Assembly (NCBI GenBank): GCA_022827345.1
Contig: JAJDTB010000030.1
Location: forward strand, 62,001-126,000
Length of the DNA stretch: 64,000 bases
Origin: Gemmatimonadota bacterium
Lineage (GTDB): Bacteria; Gemmatimonadota; Gemmatimonadetes; Longimicrobiales; Gaopeijiaceae
Direction of reading: 5' to 3'
The notes below the pieces were generated by a model. It was not told where the DNA came from and did no database searches. It saw nothing but the letters and a program-made list of their open reading frames with translations. Positions 18,094 through 29,470 of the stretch are shown here, piece after piece (positions within the stretch are counted from its first letter, which is position 1; the number at the start of each line of letters is the position of its first letter). The position numbers and the translations under genes are program-made.

Positions 18094-18843
18094 GTGAACA
18101 TCACCGTGTGCGTGAAGCGCGTCCCCGATACCGCGACCCGGATCCGGATCGCGGAGGGCGGTCGCGGCATTATGCAGGACGGCGTGAAGTACGTCCTCAG
18201 CCCATACGACGAGTTCGCCGTCGAGGCGGCGCTGCAGCTCGTCGAGGCGGCGGGCGGGGGAGAGGTCACCCTGCTCAGCTACGGACCGCCGGCAACCGCG
18301 GAGACGTTGCGCTCCGGGCTGGCCCTGGGTGCCCACCGGGCCGTGCTGCTGACGGGCGAGCCGGACATGGACGGATGGGCGACCGCCCAGGTTCTGGCCT
18401 CGGAGCTGGCAGGGAGCGACGACGCCCTCGTGCTCTTCGGCATCAAGGCGGTGGACGACGACCAGCAGCAGGTGGGTCCCATGGTGGCCGAGCTGCTCGG
18501 TCGCCCGTGCGCGACCGCCGTGGCGGCGATGGATGTCGAGGGGGGCGTGGCGACCTGCCGCCGGGCCGTCGAGGGCGGGCAGGAGGTCGTCGAAATGGAC
18601 CTGCCGGCCGCGGCGACGGTGACCAAGGGGCGGTATGAGCCGCGCTACGCGTCGCTCCGCGGCATCATGATGGCGAAACGCAAGCCGCTGGTGGAGAAGC
18701 CGGCTCCGGAGGTCGAATCCGGGCTCGCGCTGGAGGCGCTGACGTATCCTCCGGAGCGTCCGGAAGGGCGGATCGTGGGCGAGGGCGTCGAAGCCGCGGG
18801 CGAGCTTGTGCGCCTGCTCAGGGAGGAGGCCAGGGTACTCTGA
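18094..18843 (+). CDS. etfB: Electron transfer flavoprotein, beta subunit
   Basis: This 249-aa protein starts at GTG 18094, with GAGGAG just upstream. It has the EtfB N-terminus (MNITVCVKRVPDT), LSPYDEFAVEAALQLVE, FGIKAVDDDQQQVGPMVAELLG and the C-terminal KGRYEPRYASLRGIMMAKRKP. EtfB binds AMP and, with EtfA, shuttles electrons from acyl-CoA or other dehydrogenases to the quinone pool via ETF-quinone oxidoreductase. Neither a dehydrogenase nor that oxidoreductase is within the window. The stop overlaps the etfA start (TGATG). Confidence 0.94.
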   Translation: MNITVCVKRVPDTATRIRIAEGGRGIMQDGVKYVLSPYDEFAVEAALQLVEAAGGGEVTLLSYGPPATAETLRSGLALGAHRAVLLTGEPDMDGWATAQVLASELAGSDDALVLFGIKAVDDDQQQVGPMVAELLGRPCATAVAAMDVEGGVATCRRAVEGGQEVVEMDLPAAATVTKGRYEPRYASLRGIMMAKRKPLVEKPAPEVESGLALEALTYPPERPEGRIVGEGVEAAGELVRLLREEARVL

Positions 18844-19814
18844 TGGCTGACGTACTGGCCGTAGCCGAAGTGAGGGACGGGGTTGTACAGAGCGTGTCCC
18901 GGGAGGTGGTCTCGGCCGCGCGCGGCATTGCGGATTCGCTGGGGGGCGCGGTCGACGTGGCCGCGGCGGGGGGGCCGGGTTGCGGGGCGGCGGCGTCCGG
19001 CCTGGGACGGCACGGGGCCGACCGGGTGCTCGCGGTGGAAGGGGCCGCGCAGGTCGATGTCCGCGCGACGGCGGTAGCCGAGCTCGTCCGCGCGGGGAGC
19101 TATGGGGCGGTCGTGTTCGCGGCGACGGGGCCGGGCAGGGATCTGGCTCCACGGGTCGCGGCCAAGCTGGCCTCGCCTCTCCTGACCGATGTGGTTGCCC
19201 TGGATGTCGACGGCGGCCGGATCGTGGCCACCCGCCCGGTCTTCGCCGGGAAGGCCCTGGCCCGCGTCCGGGCGCTCGGGACGCCGGCGCTCCTTTCCAT
19301 TCGGCCCAACGTATTCGCCGTGGCCGATTCTCCACGCGAGGCACAGGTCGAGGCCGTCTCGCCCGCGGCGGAGGCAGAGACGGGATACCGGGTCGGGGGA
19401 TTCGAAGCCTCTGCGGGTGCCGCGCTGGACGTGGCCGAGGCCGCCATCGTCGTTTCGGGCGGCCGCGGCATGAAGGACCCGGAGAACTGGCACATCCTCG
19501 AAGACCTGCGCGACGCGCTGGGCGACACGGCGGCGCTGGGGGCGTCCCGGGCCGTCGTCGACGCGGGTTGGCGCCCGCACGCGGAACAGGTCGGCCAGAC
19601 CGGCAAGACGGTTACGCCGAAGCTCTACCTGGCGATGGCCATCTCGGGAGCGATCCAGCACCTCGCCGGAATGCGCACCTCGGGCGTCATCGTAGCGGTC
19701 AACCGCGATCCCGATGCGCCGATCTTCGGCGTGGCCGACTACGGAATCGTGGGCGACGTCTTCGAGGTCGCCCCCGCGCTCGCGGCCGCCGTCCGGGAGC
19801 TGCGCGGCTCGTAG
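18843..19814 (+). CDS. etfA: Electron transfer flavoprotein, alpha subunit
   Basis: This 323-aa protein is the FAD-binding partner of EtfB. The C-terminal FAD domain shows [63 protein letters not shown] and [19 protein letters not shown]. These cover the usual flavin contacts. Its start overlaps the etfB stop by one base, as is usual for the pair. It ends 37 bp from the convergent M23 gene. Confidence 0.95.
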   Translation: MADVLAVAEVRDGVVQSVSREVVSAARGIADSLGGAVDVAAAGGPGCGAAASGLGRHGADRVLAVEGAAQVDVRATAVAELVRAGSYGAVVFAATGPGRDLAPRVAAKLASPLLTDVVALDVDGGRIVATRPVFAGKALARVRALGTPALLSIRPNVFAVADSPREAQVEAVSPAAEAETGYRVGGFEASAGAALDVAEAAIVVSGGRGMKDPENWHILEDLRDALGDTAALGASRAVVDAGWRPHAEQVGQTGKTVTPKLYLAMAISGAIQHLAGMRTSGVIVAVNRDPDAPIFGVADYGIVGDVFEVAPALAAAVRELRGS

Positions 19815-19851
19815 GTTCCGTCGGGCTCGGGCGGAAGCCGGCCGATTCCTC

Positions 19852-20352
19852 CTACGGCCGCCCCATGAACTGCACCGGGTCCACCTCCCGCCCCCACCGC
19901 CACACCTCCAGGTGCAGGTGCGGCCCGGTCACGTTCCCGGACGACCCCGTCTTGCCGATCACCGTGGACTTGGACACCTCCTCCAGCGGCGCGACGTCGA
20001 TTTCGGAGAGGTGCGCGTAGACGCTGAGCAGATCGGGGCCGTGGTCGATCCAGATCACATTGCCGTAACCGTCCATCGTCCCGGTGAAGCGGACCCGCCC
20101 GCCGAGGATCGGGCGCACCGGCGTCCCCACGTCCGCGGCCAGGTCCACTCCCCGGTGCAGGTCGGCGCCACCCTGGTTGCGGATGCCGAACGGGGACTTC
20201 AGCCCGCCGCGGACCGGCCATTGGGGCGTCTGGCACCCCGTGAGCGATCCCGCGGCCAACACGCTGATGACAATTGCGGCAACCGGCGCCGGCCTCAGGC
20301 CCCCGATGCCCGCGAGGATGCTCTGAACCGGATTCCCCGGGATCGACATCAT
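19852..20352 (-). CDS. M23 (LytM) family metallopeptidase, predicted lipoprotein
   Basis: This 166-aa protein has an N-terminal hydrophobic segment followed by a lipobox-like SLTGC. The rest is almost entirely one LytM domain. Zinc ligands are the His and Asp of LHRGVDLAA and the last His of GPHLHLEV; the first His of that triad supports catalysis. Family members cut peptidoglycan cross-links, or regulate amidases when degenerate. Here the residues are intact, so activity is likely. No LysM or coiled coil is present. The start overlaps the moeA stop by four bases (ATGA), an unusual partner. Confidence 0.88.
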   Translation of the reverse strand: MMSIPGNPVQSILAGIGGLRPAPVAAIVISVLAAGSLTGCQTPQWPVRGGLKSPFGIRNQGGADLHRGVDLAADVGTPVRPILGGRVRFTGTMDGYGNVIWIDHGPDLLSVYAHLSEIDVAPLEEVSKSTVIGKTGSSGNVTGPHLHLEVWRWGREVDPVQFMGRP

Positions 20353-21626
20353 GACCTGCCCGGCAGCAGGATGACCTGCGCGGGCTCGTTCCGCTCGATC
20401 CGCGCGACGCCCTCGGGGACGATCGCCAGCCCGTCCGCGTCGCGCAGCGACCGCACCAGCCCGCTCCCCTGGGGCCCGGTCAGCGCGCAGCGCGCCGCGC
20501 CGCCGGCATCGGAGGGCGCCGAGAGGCTCACCCGGAAGAACTGCGTGAGTCCCCGGGGGGCGGACAACGCGGTCTCGGTGACGGCGGTGACGATTGTCCC
20601 GACCGGACGCGCGGACCCCGTCATCGCGCGCAGGTAGGGCGCGACGAACACGTGGAAGGTCACAAAGGCGGAAGCGGGGTTCCCCGGAAGACCGAACACC
20701 GGCAGCGCGGCGCCATCGGGCTGCAGGTGCCCGAACGAGAGCGGACTGCCGGGGCGCATGCGCGCGCGCCAGAAATCCAGCCGGAACGAGAGCTCCAGCA
20801 GGATCCGCTTGAGGAGGTCCTTCTCGCCCATGGACGCGCCCCCTGTCGACACCAGCACGTCGACGCCTTCGACCGAGCCCAGCGCCTCCGTCAGCGCCTC
20901 CCGGTCGTCCGGAGCAACCCCGAGGTCGACGGGAACGCCGCCCGCCTCCGCGACCGCCGCGGCGATCATGCCCCGATTGGTGTCCGGGATCGCCCTGCCT
21001 TCCACCACGCGATCGAAGCGATCCACGCCGACCAGCTCGTCGCCGCTCGACAGCACGCCGACCCGCGGCCGCCTATGGACCCGCACCCGGTCCGCGCCGC
21101 TGGCCAGGATGACGGGCAGGGTCCCCGAGTGCACGACCGCGCCGCTCGGGACGGTTTCGTCGCCGCGCTCCATGTCCTTGCCCGCAGTGCGGACGTGTTT
21201 GCCCAGATCATCGGTGCGGTGGATCACCACCGCCCCCGCGGACGCTTCACCGTCGGTGTGCTCCACGCGGATCACCGAGTCGAAGCCGACGGGGATGGGG
21301 CCGCCCGTCATCACCCGGACCGCTGCGCCGGGCGGGACATCCTCGAGCGGCACCGTCCCCGGGTAGGACTGTCCCGCTACCGGGAGGCGCAGATCGCCAT
21401 CGCCCCGCCCCGCCAGGTCGCCGCTCCGCACCGCGAACCCGTCCATCGCGCTGTTGGGCCACGAGGGGAGGGTGGCGCGGGCGGCCACCGGCTCCGCCAG
21501 GGATCGCCCGAGCGCGTGGGCGGGCGGCATCGACCTCGCCGGCATCGGCCGCGCATCGGCCAGAACGCGCTCAAGGGCGTCCCGGTACGACAGCCAGTCA
21601 GCCTCGAGGCGTTCGAAATCCGCCAT
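20349..21626 (-). CDS. moeA: Molybdopterin molybdenumtransferase
   Basis: This 425-aa protein inserts molybdate into adenylated molybdopterin in molybdenum cofactor synthesis. It shows AEPVAARATLPSWPNSAMDGFAVRS-type domain II sequence, PPGAAVRVMTGGPIP, a MoCF-domain signature STGGASMGEKD, and VFGLPGNPASAFVTF. Length is near the usual 400 aa. It starts 12 bp after the outer-membrane protein gene and ends overlapping the M23 gene. The moaC gene lies 10 kb away in the window; other moa genes are not seen. Confidence 0.92.
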   Translation of the reverse strand: MADFERLEADWLSYRDALERVLADARPMPARSMPPAHALGRSLAEPVAARATLPSWPNSAMDGFAVRSGDLAGRGDGDLRLPVAGQSYPGTVPLEDVPPGAAVRVMTGGPIPVGFDSVIRVEHTDGEASAGAVVIHRTDDLGKHVRTAGKDMERGDETVPSGAVVHSGTLPVILASGADRVRVHRRPRVGVLSSGDELVGVDRFDRVVEGRAIPDTNRGMIAAAVAEAGGVPVDLGVAPDDREALTEALGSVEGVDVLVSTGGASMGEKDLLKRILLELSFRLDFWRARMRPGSPLSFGHLQPDGAALPVFGLPGNPASAFVTFHVFVAPYLRAMTGSARPVGTIVTAVTETALSAPRGLTQFFRVSLSAPSDAGGAARCALTGPQGSGLVRSLRDADGLAIVPEGVARIERNEPAQVILLPGRS

Positions 21627-21638
21627 CGTGCCGGACGA

Positions 21639-22358
21639 TCAGAACCGCCAGCCGGCGCTCAGCGTCAGACCGTATCCGCGCACCCATTCGCTCTGTACAA
21701 CCGGCTCCGGTTCCATGTCGGAGTTCAGCGGACGCTTCTCGGGGTCGTCGAAGCCGCTGGGGGTGTTCAGCTTGAGCAGCGTGAGGCCGGCCTCGGCCTG
21801 GAGCATGAGCCTCGGGTGGACTTCGATCCTGAATCCCGTGCCGGCCGTCGCCGTGAATCCGGTCCCGAAGTCGTAGACGTCCTCGGGGAGGAGCACATCG
21901 GCGAACTCGCCCTGGCCCGCCACGTCGATGGCGATCCCCCCGCCCATGAACAGGTGGGGGCTGATGCGGTTCCAGGTGCGGCGTCCGGTCAGGCTGAAGT
22001 TGAGGCGGGCGTCGGCCATCAGCATGTGAACGTCGGTCTCGCCGATGGTCCGGTCGCCCACGGCGCGGCGCGGGTCCACGATGTCGCGGGTCGTGGGGAG
22101 GTAGCTTACGATCCCCTCGATGAACAGGGGGCCGCTGGCCTCCACCGCGTAGCGGGCGCCCATGAAGGAACCGGATTTCGGCCCGAGGTCGAGCGACCCG
22201 TTGGTGAGAAACATCGTGCCCCAGAGGAAGGAGGTCTCCTGGGCGCTCTCGATGAAGCGGTACGGGGACGGGATGGTCTGGCCCCGCGTTGAATCCGCCT
22301 GGGACAGAATCAGTATGGTCAGAAGCGCCGCGGTGCGGAGCGTGCGGGAGAGGATCAT
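21639..22358 (-). CDS. Predicted outer-membrane beta-barrel protein
   Basis: I prefer the ATG at 22358, which opens a signal peptide (MILSRTLRTAALLTILILSQ), over the ORF start at 22433. The 239-aa product alternates hydrophobic and polar residues, with typical strand pairs (LFIEGIVSYLPTTRD, ADARLNFSLTG, FTATAGTGFRIEVHPRLMLQAEAG, YGLTLSAGWRF). It ends in Phe, as outer-membrane barrels usually do. An eight-stranded barrel is likely by length. No ligand or enzymatic role is visible. It is the first gene of a minus-strand trio with moeA and the M23 peptidase. Confidence 0.72.
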   Translation of the reverse strand: MILSRTLRTAALLTILILSQADSTRGQTIPSPYRFIESAQETSFLWGTMFLTNGSLDLGPKSGSFMGARYAVEASGPLFIEGIVSYLPTTRDIVDPRRAVGDRTIGETDVHMLMADARLNFSLTGRRTWNRISPHLFMGGGIAIDVAGQGEFADVLLPEDVYDFGTGFTATAGTGFRIEVHPRLMLQAEAGLTLLKLNTPSGFDDPEKRPLNSDMEPEPVVQSEWVRGYGLTLSAGWRF

Positions 22359-22538
22359 CAATTCCGGTGAAGGGTCTGGTTTGCGCTGAACTCCAGTCAA
22401 TGTAATCTGATTCATTGCGGGTGGGTTTCCCATTTCAATCGGTTGCGTGACTCTTCATTGGCGAGTTTTCGTAGTGAGAGGGTGTTCATGGCGTCAAATG
22501 TTGCCGGCCCGGGCGCCGGTGAAGGGATCGGGTAGCTG

Positions 22539-23339
22539 ATGCGGTGCTCGACTTGCGGGGAAAACCTTGTCGCGGGTGAGGATCGGTGCCCCACCTGCGG
22601 AGCGGTGGTGGAACGGAGACAGGTGCCGGTCGCGAAGCGCAACGTGCGGCAGTGTCCGCGCTGCGGGCACCACAGCGAGGGCGTGCCCTACTTCCGCAAG
22701 ACCGGCCATCTCGCACTTCTGGTGGGCCTTAGCGTCTTCACCTACGGGATCGGCGGGCTGGTGTACTACGCCGCCCGCAGAAGGCACCGGGTGTGCCCCA
22801 ACTGCGGCCTGGGCTGGGAACACTCCCGGGAGCCCGGGGACGCGCATTCGCTGAATCCCGTCGGGGACGCGCCGGTCACCGCAGGCCGGACCGCCGCACC
22901 CCGGCGCGAGCACCGGTTGCCGCCGAGCGGGATCGGCAGACGGGTGTTCGGGGCGGGGTTGGGGATTCTGGCCGCGATCATCATCACGGCTGGAATAGCC
23001 GGCGGCGACGGACCCCCGATCGTGGTCGGCGCGCTGATGGGAATGGGGGGTTCGGGGCTGTTCATGTGGGGGTGGAGGGCGCTTCAGGAGCGGCGGCAGT
23101 CGGTGCTGCAGGCGCTCAACCGCAGGGTGCTGATGCTGGCGACCCGCCGGGGCGGCGTGCTCACCGTCACGGAGGTGGCGGCGGAGCTGGACCTGAGCCT
23201 CGAGGCGGCCGAGAAGGTGCTGATCGGGATGGATGACGGCTTCAGGGTGCGGTCCGACATCAGCGACGAGGGCGTGCTCTACTACGAGTTCCCGGAGGTC
23301 GTCCACCAGAAGAAGCTGCGGTCGGGCGGCTCCGCATAG
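22539..23339 (+). CDS. Zinc-ribbon membrane protein with LITAF-like split ribbon and winged-helix-like tail
   Basis: This 266-aa protein is not one I recognise by name. It opens with a short zinc ribbon (CSTCGENLVAGEDRCPTCG). A second Cys pair (CPRCGH) is separated from a third (CPNCGLGWEHS) by a hydrophobic stretch (LALLVGLSVFTYGIGGLVYY). That spacing resembles LITAF-type ribbons, in which a membrane-inserted helix lies between the two Cys pairs. Two further hydrophobic helices follow at about residues 135-175. The last 75 residues (LTVTEVAAELDLSLEAAEKVLIGM) look like a winged helix. A membrane-tethered regulator or sensor is possible, but no function is established. The 180-bp gap before it is divergent from the outer-membrane protein. 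Confidence 0.7.
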   Translation: MRCSTCGENLVAGEDRCPTCGAVVERRQVPVAKRNVRQCPRCGHHSEGVPYFRKTGHLALLVGLSVFTYGIGGLVYYAARRRHRVCPNCGLGWEHSREPGDAHSLNPVGDAPVTAGRTAAPRREHRLPPSGIGRRVFGAGLGILAAIIITAGIAGGDGPPIVVGALMGMGGSGLFMWGWRALQERRQSVLQALNRRVLMLATRRGGVLTVTEVAAELDLSLEAAEKVLIGMDDGFRVRSDISDEGVLYYEFPEVVHQKKLRSGGSA

Positions 23340-23367
23340 CCGGGCGGAACGCCGGCCGCATTGGCGT

Positions 23368-23373
23368 TATAAT
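23368..23373 (+). promoter_or_regulatory. Candidate -10 element upstream of the small protein at 23451
   Basis: A perfect TATAAT occurs in the intergenic region, preceded directly by TTGGCGT. No recognisable -35 box lies 16-19 bp upstream. A similar TTGGCG followed by TATAA lies before the lipoprotein gene at 599. Function as a promoter is only suggested by its placement about 80 bp before the start codon. Confidence 0.3.
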
Positions 23374-23450
23374 GGATCGGAGTGCCAACTCCACCACAGA
23401 CGGAAATACGCCGCTCCCGGTGCTAACGCGGGATCATCCACGGACTGCCA

Positions 23451-23705
23451 ATGCGACAATTCACAGACGACCAGGGTGTTGAGTGGGTGGCCTCCGTGGC
23501 CACCGAAGAGGGCGGCGACTACAAGGGGCGGTTCTACCTTGTCATGCACCGCGCCGAGGGGCGGGCCGGCCCGGTCAGCCTCGTGGACGTGCGCTGGAAT
23601 TCGCGCAAGACGGCGGACCGCACCCTGGCCACCATGTCGAAGGTCGAAATGCGGCGGCGGCTGCGTTCGGCGATCGGCCGTGGCGGGGCGCGGTTGCCGG
23701 TCTGA
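23451..23705 (+). CDS. Small conserved hypothetical protein
   Basis: This 84-aa protein starts at ATG 23451. It has a compact N-terminal region (FTDDQGVEWVASVATEE), a strand-rich middle (GRFYLVMHRA) and an Arg-rich helix (TLATMSKVEMRRRLRSAIGR). There is no signal peptide, membrane helix or metal motif. The overall pattern, an edge-strand domain followed by an LATMS..ELRRRL helix, reads like a genuine small cytosolic protein. I cannot assign a function. It is convergent with the Fur gene, 24 bp away. Confidence 0.65.
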   Translation: MRQFTDDQGVEWVASVATEEGGDYKGRFYLVMHRAEGRAGPVSLVDVRWNSRKTADRTLATMSKVEMRRRLRSAIGRGGARLPV

Positions 23706-23729
23706 TCTCCCGGGTGGGGAAGCGCCGTT

Positions 23730-24194
23730 TCAGGCGCAGGAGGCGCAGACGCCTGTGAACTCGAGCCGGTATCCGGTTACGTGGAAGCCCGGGCATACGT
23801 CGCTGGCGGTCATCATCTCGGTGGGCAGGCTGCCCGGCACGTCCATGACGGCCCCGCAACGGTTGCACCGCGCGTGGTGGTGCGGGTCGGTGCGCCCGTC
23901 GTACCTGGATGACCCGTCGGAATAGCTCAGCTTGATCGCCATGCCGCACCCGACCAGCGTCTCGAGGTTCTTGTAGACGGTCGCGAGGGAGATCGCGGGC
24001 AGCTGCGCTCTCACCCCGTGAAAGACCTCTTCGGCGGTGGGATGCGTGTCCGTTCCCGCGAGGAACCGGTGGACGGCGCCTCTCTGCTCGGTAAACCTGT
24101 GCCCGAACGCCTCCAGCGCCTCGCGCAGGCGGTCACTCTCGACGGATGCTTGGACGGGTGGGGACAACCTGGCCCTCCTCAGGCGAAAGCCCAT
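23730..24194 (-). CDS. Fur-family metal/peroxide-responsive repressor
   Basis: This 154-aa protein has the Fur winged helix (HRFTEQRGAVHRFLAGTDTHPTAEEVFHGVRAQLPAISLATVYKNLETLV). The C-terminal half has a His/Cys metal site (DPHHHARCNRCG) and a second pair (CASC) that together would form the structural zinc site. PerR and Fur cannot be separated by eye. The RHD-type segment SSRYDGRTDPHHH is closer to PerR-like members. A TTGACA lies about 40 bp upstream of the start on the minus strand, followed after 15 bp by TACATC, a possible but short-spaced promoter. It likely controls iron, zinc or peroxide genes elsewhere. Confidence 0.9.
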   Translation of the reverse strand: MGFRLRRARLSPPVQASVESDRLREALEAFGHRFTEQRGAVHRFLAGTDTHPTAEEVFHGVRAQLPAISLATVYKNLETLVGCGMAIKLSYSDGSSRYDGRTDPHHHARCNRCGAVMDVPGSLPTEMMTASDVCPGFHVTGYRLEFTGVCASCA

Positions 24195-24446
24195 CGCTCA
24201 CATGAAGTTAGGATGTAGGCGCCGAGCTTCCGTGTCAACCCGGAGGGCACGAGCCCCGACTACGGCGGGGTTGCAGCGAGCCGGGACGCGCCATGCTCCC
24301 GGGCGGAGTGTTGCCTCCGGGCCGTCCGCCGAACCATACTCGAAGGCCGGCAAATCACCCCTTGCAACGCATGGATGCCGCTGCCGCATGCGCACGAGCC
24401 TCGGCCTGAACCCTATCGACGCCCTCTTCCCACCGGAGAACCCTGA

Positions 24447-26402
<1,956 letters not shown>

Positions 26403-26480
26403 CGCGATTCGCGGAGACACCCGGCTGCGGCGTTTCGGGTTGTGCTGGAGCCGCGTGGACCGACTGGGCACATGAGCATT

Positions 26481-26521
26481 ATGTAATGTTCGCTTTACAT
26501 AATGTAAAGTATACTTTACAT
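26481..26521. repeat. Tandem pair of 20-bp operator-like palindromes, 21-bp period
   Basis: Two elements, ATGTAATGTTCGCTTTACAT (26481-26500) and ATGTAAAGTATACTTTACAT (26502-26521), share the form ATGTAA-N8-TTACAT. The second is a perfect 20-bp palindrome. Their register of 21 bp places them on the same helix face, which is typical of cooperative dimer binding. On the minus strand, the outer half-site of the second element supplies the last Met and TAA stop of the acyltransferase gene. The block is strongly AT-rich against a GC-rich background and lies between convergent genes. The same arrangement recurs at 51626. Operator function is inferred. Confidence 0.65.
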
Positions 26522-27388
26522 ATTGTCTGCCAGCGGATCCACGGTCGGCGGCCGCCGCCGGCCCCCCGGCTTCCGCTTGACCAGCTTCGCCGGCACGCCC
26601 ACGTGCACCCCGCCGGCCTCGGTGTCGCGGCTCACCAGGGCCCCGGCGCCCACCATCGAATCCGGGGCGAGGGTGGTCCCGGCGAGCACGGTGGCGTGGT
26701 AGGCGATCCGGACTCCGTCGCCGATGACGGTGCGGGGCGTGCGCACGTCGCGCGGATCGCCGATGTGGTGGCTGTGCGAGTAGACGTTCACGAAGTCCGA
26801 GACCGACGCGCCGTCGCCGATCCTGATTCCGCCCCGGTCGTCGAGCAGCACGTGCCGGTGCACGACCACGTCGTCGCCCACCTCCATCCGGTAGCCGAAG
26901 CTCAGCTTCACGAAATGGAACGCCTTGAAGTTCCTGCCGCAGCGGGCGAAGATGTGCCGGGCCAGGATGCGCCGGAACTTCACGCCCAGGTGCACGTTCT
27001 CTCCCAGCAGGCTCTTGTCGAACATCTCCCACAGCCAGATCAGCGGCTTGACCCTGTAGTAGCGATCGAGATCGGTATCCGCGTAGTACTCCGGCTCGAG
27101 CGTGACATTCCGCGGATCGAGCTGGTCGCGGAGGATGTCCACCGCAAGCGAGGGGCGGGCCGCGGGGCGTTCGGCTCCCGCCCGGCGCCCGGCTTCCTCG
27201 GTCCGCCCGGTTCCGCCGGGGAAGTAGATCTCCTCCAGGACCCGCCGGCACAGCTCGTTGCGGTCGGTTTCCGGGTCGGACAATTCCTCCTCCATGCCTG
27301 CCAGCCAGCGCCCGTAGCGATCGGCCGCGGCCTCGCCGATCGCGACGCTCCGCAGGGGGAGGAAGCGGTACTCGCCGCCGGAGGACAT
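26516..27388 (-). CDS. Hexapeptide-repeat (left-handed beta-helix) acyltransferase
   Basis: I start this gene at ATG 27388 (MSSGGEYRFLPL), giving 290 aa; the ORF track extends 40 residues further with unlikely sequence. The N-terminal half (to about residue 140) is helical and unassigned. The C-terminal half has hexapeptide repeats (VGDDVVVHRHVLLDDRGGIRIGDGASVSDFV, VIGDGVRIAYHATVLAGTTLAPDSMVGAGALVSRD) and the active-site-like HSHHIGDP, as in maltose/galactoside O-acetyltransferases. It probably transfers an acetyl or similar group to a sugar or glycolipid. Its final Met-stop is formed by an operator-like half-site. It is divergent from the small helical protein gene. Confidence 0.82.
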   Translation of the reverse strand: MSSGGEYRFLPLRSVAIGEAAADRYGRWLAGMEEELSDPETDRNELCRRVLEEIYFPGGTGRTEEAGRRAGAERPAARPSLAVDILRDQLDPRNVTLEPEYYADTDLDRYYRVKPLIWLWEMFDKSLLGENVHLGVKFRRILARHIFARCGRNFKAFHFVKLSFGYRMEVGDDVVVHRHVLLDDRGGIRIGDGASVSDFVNVYSHSHHIGDPRDVRTPRTVIGDGVRIAYHATVLAGTTLAPDSMVGAGALVSRDTEAGGVHVGVPAKLVKRKPGGRRRPPTVDPLADNM

Positions 27389-27515
27389 TGCGTCGTTACC
27401 TGTCCATGCGCTTGAGAAAACCGGCGCCGCCGGCCGCGGGGCCGTTGCGGCGACTCTGTGCACGATAATAAACCCTTGCTTGCGCCCGAGGTCCATCAAC
27501 GGCTTCATTAAGGGG

Positions 27516-29467
<1,952 letters not shown>

Positions 29468-29470
29468 CCC

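Noticed and set aside
15958-19344. 1128-aa minus-strand ORF
   Set aside because: It is an antisense shadow of the glycosylase, NhaC and etf genes in GC-rich DNA, with no coherent domain.
22400-22414. Extra ATGTAA half-site before the outer-membrane protein
   Set aside because: No matching TTACAT half follows at the right distance and there is no tandem partner.
23722-23740. Possible GCGCC/GGCGC hairpin between the 84-aa gene and Fur
   Set aside because: The stem is five bases without a T-run, and it partly overlaps the Fur 3' end.
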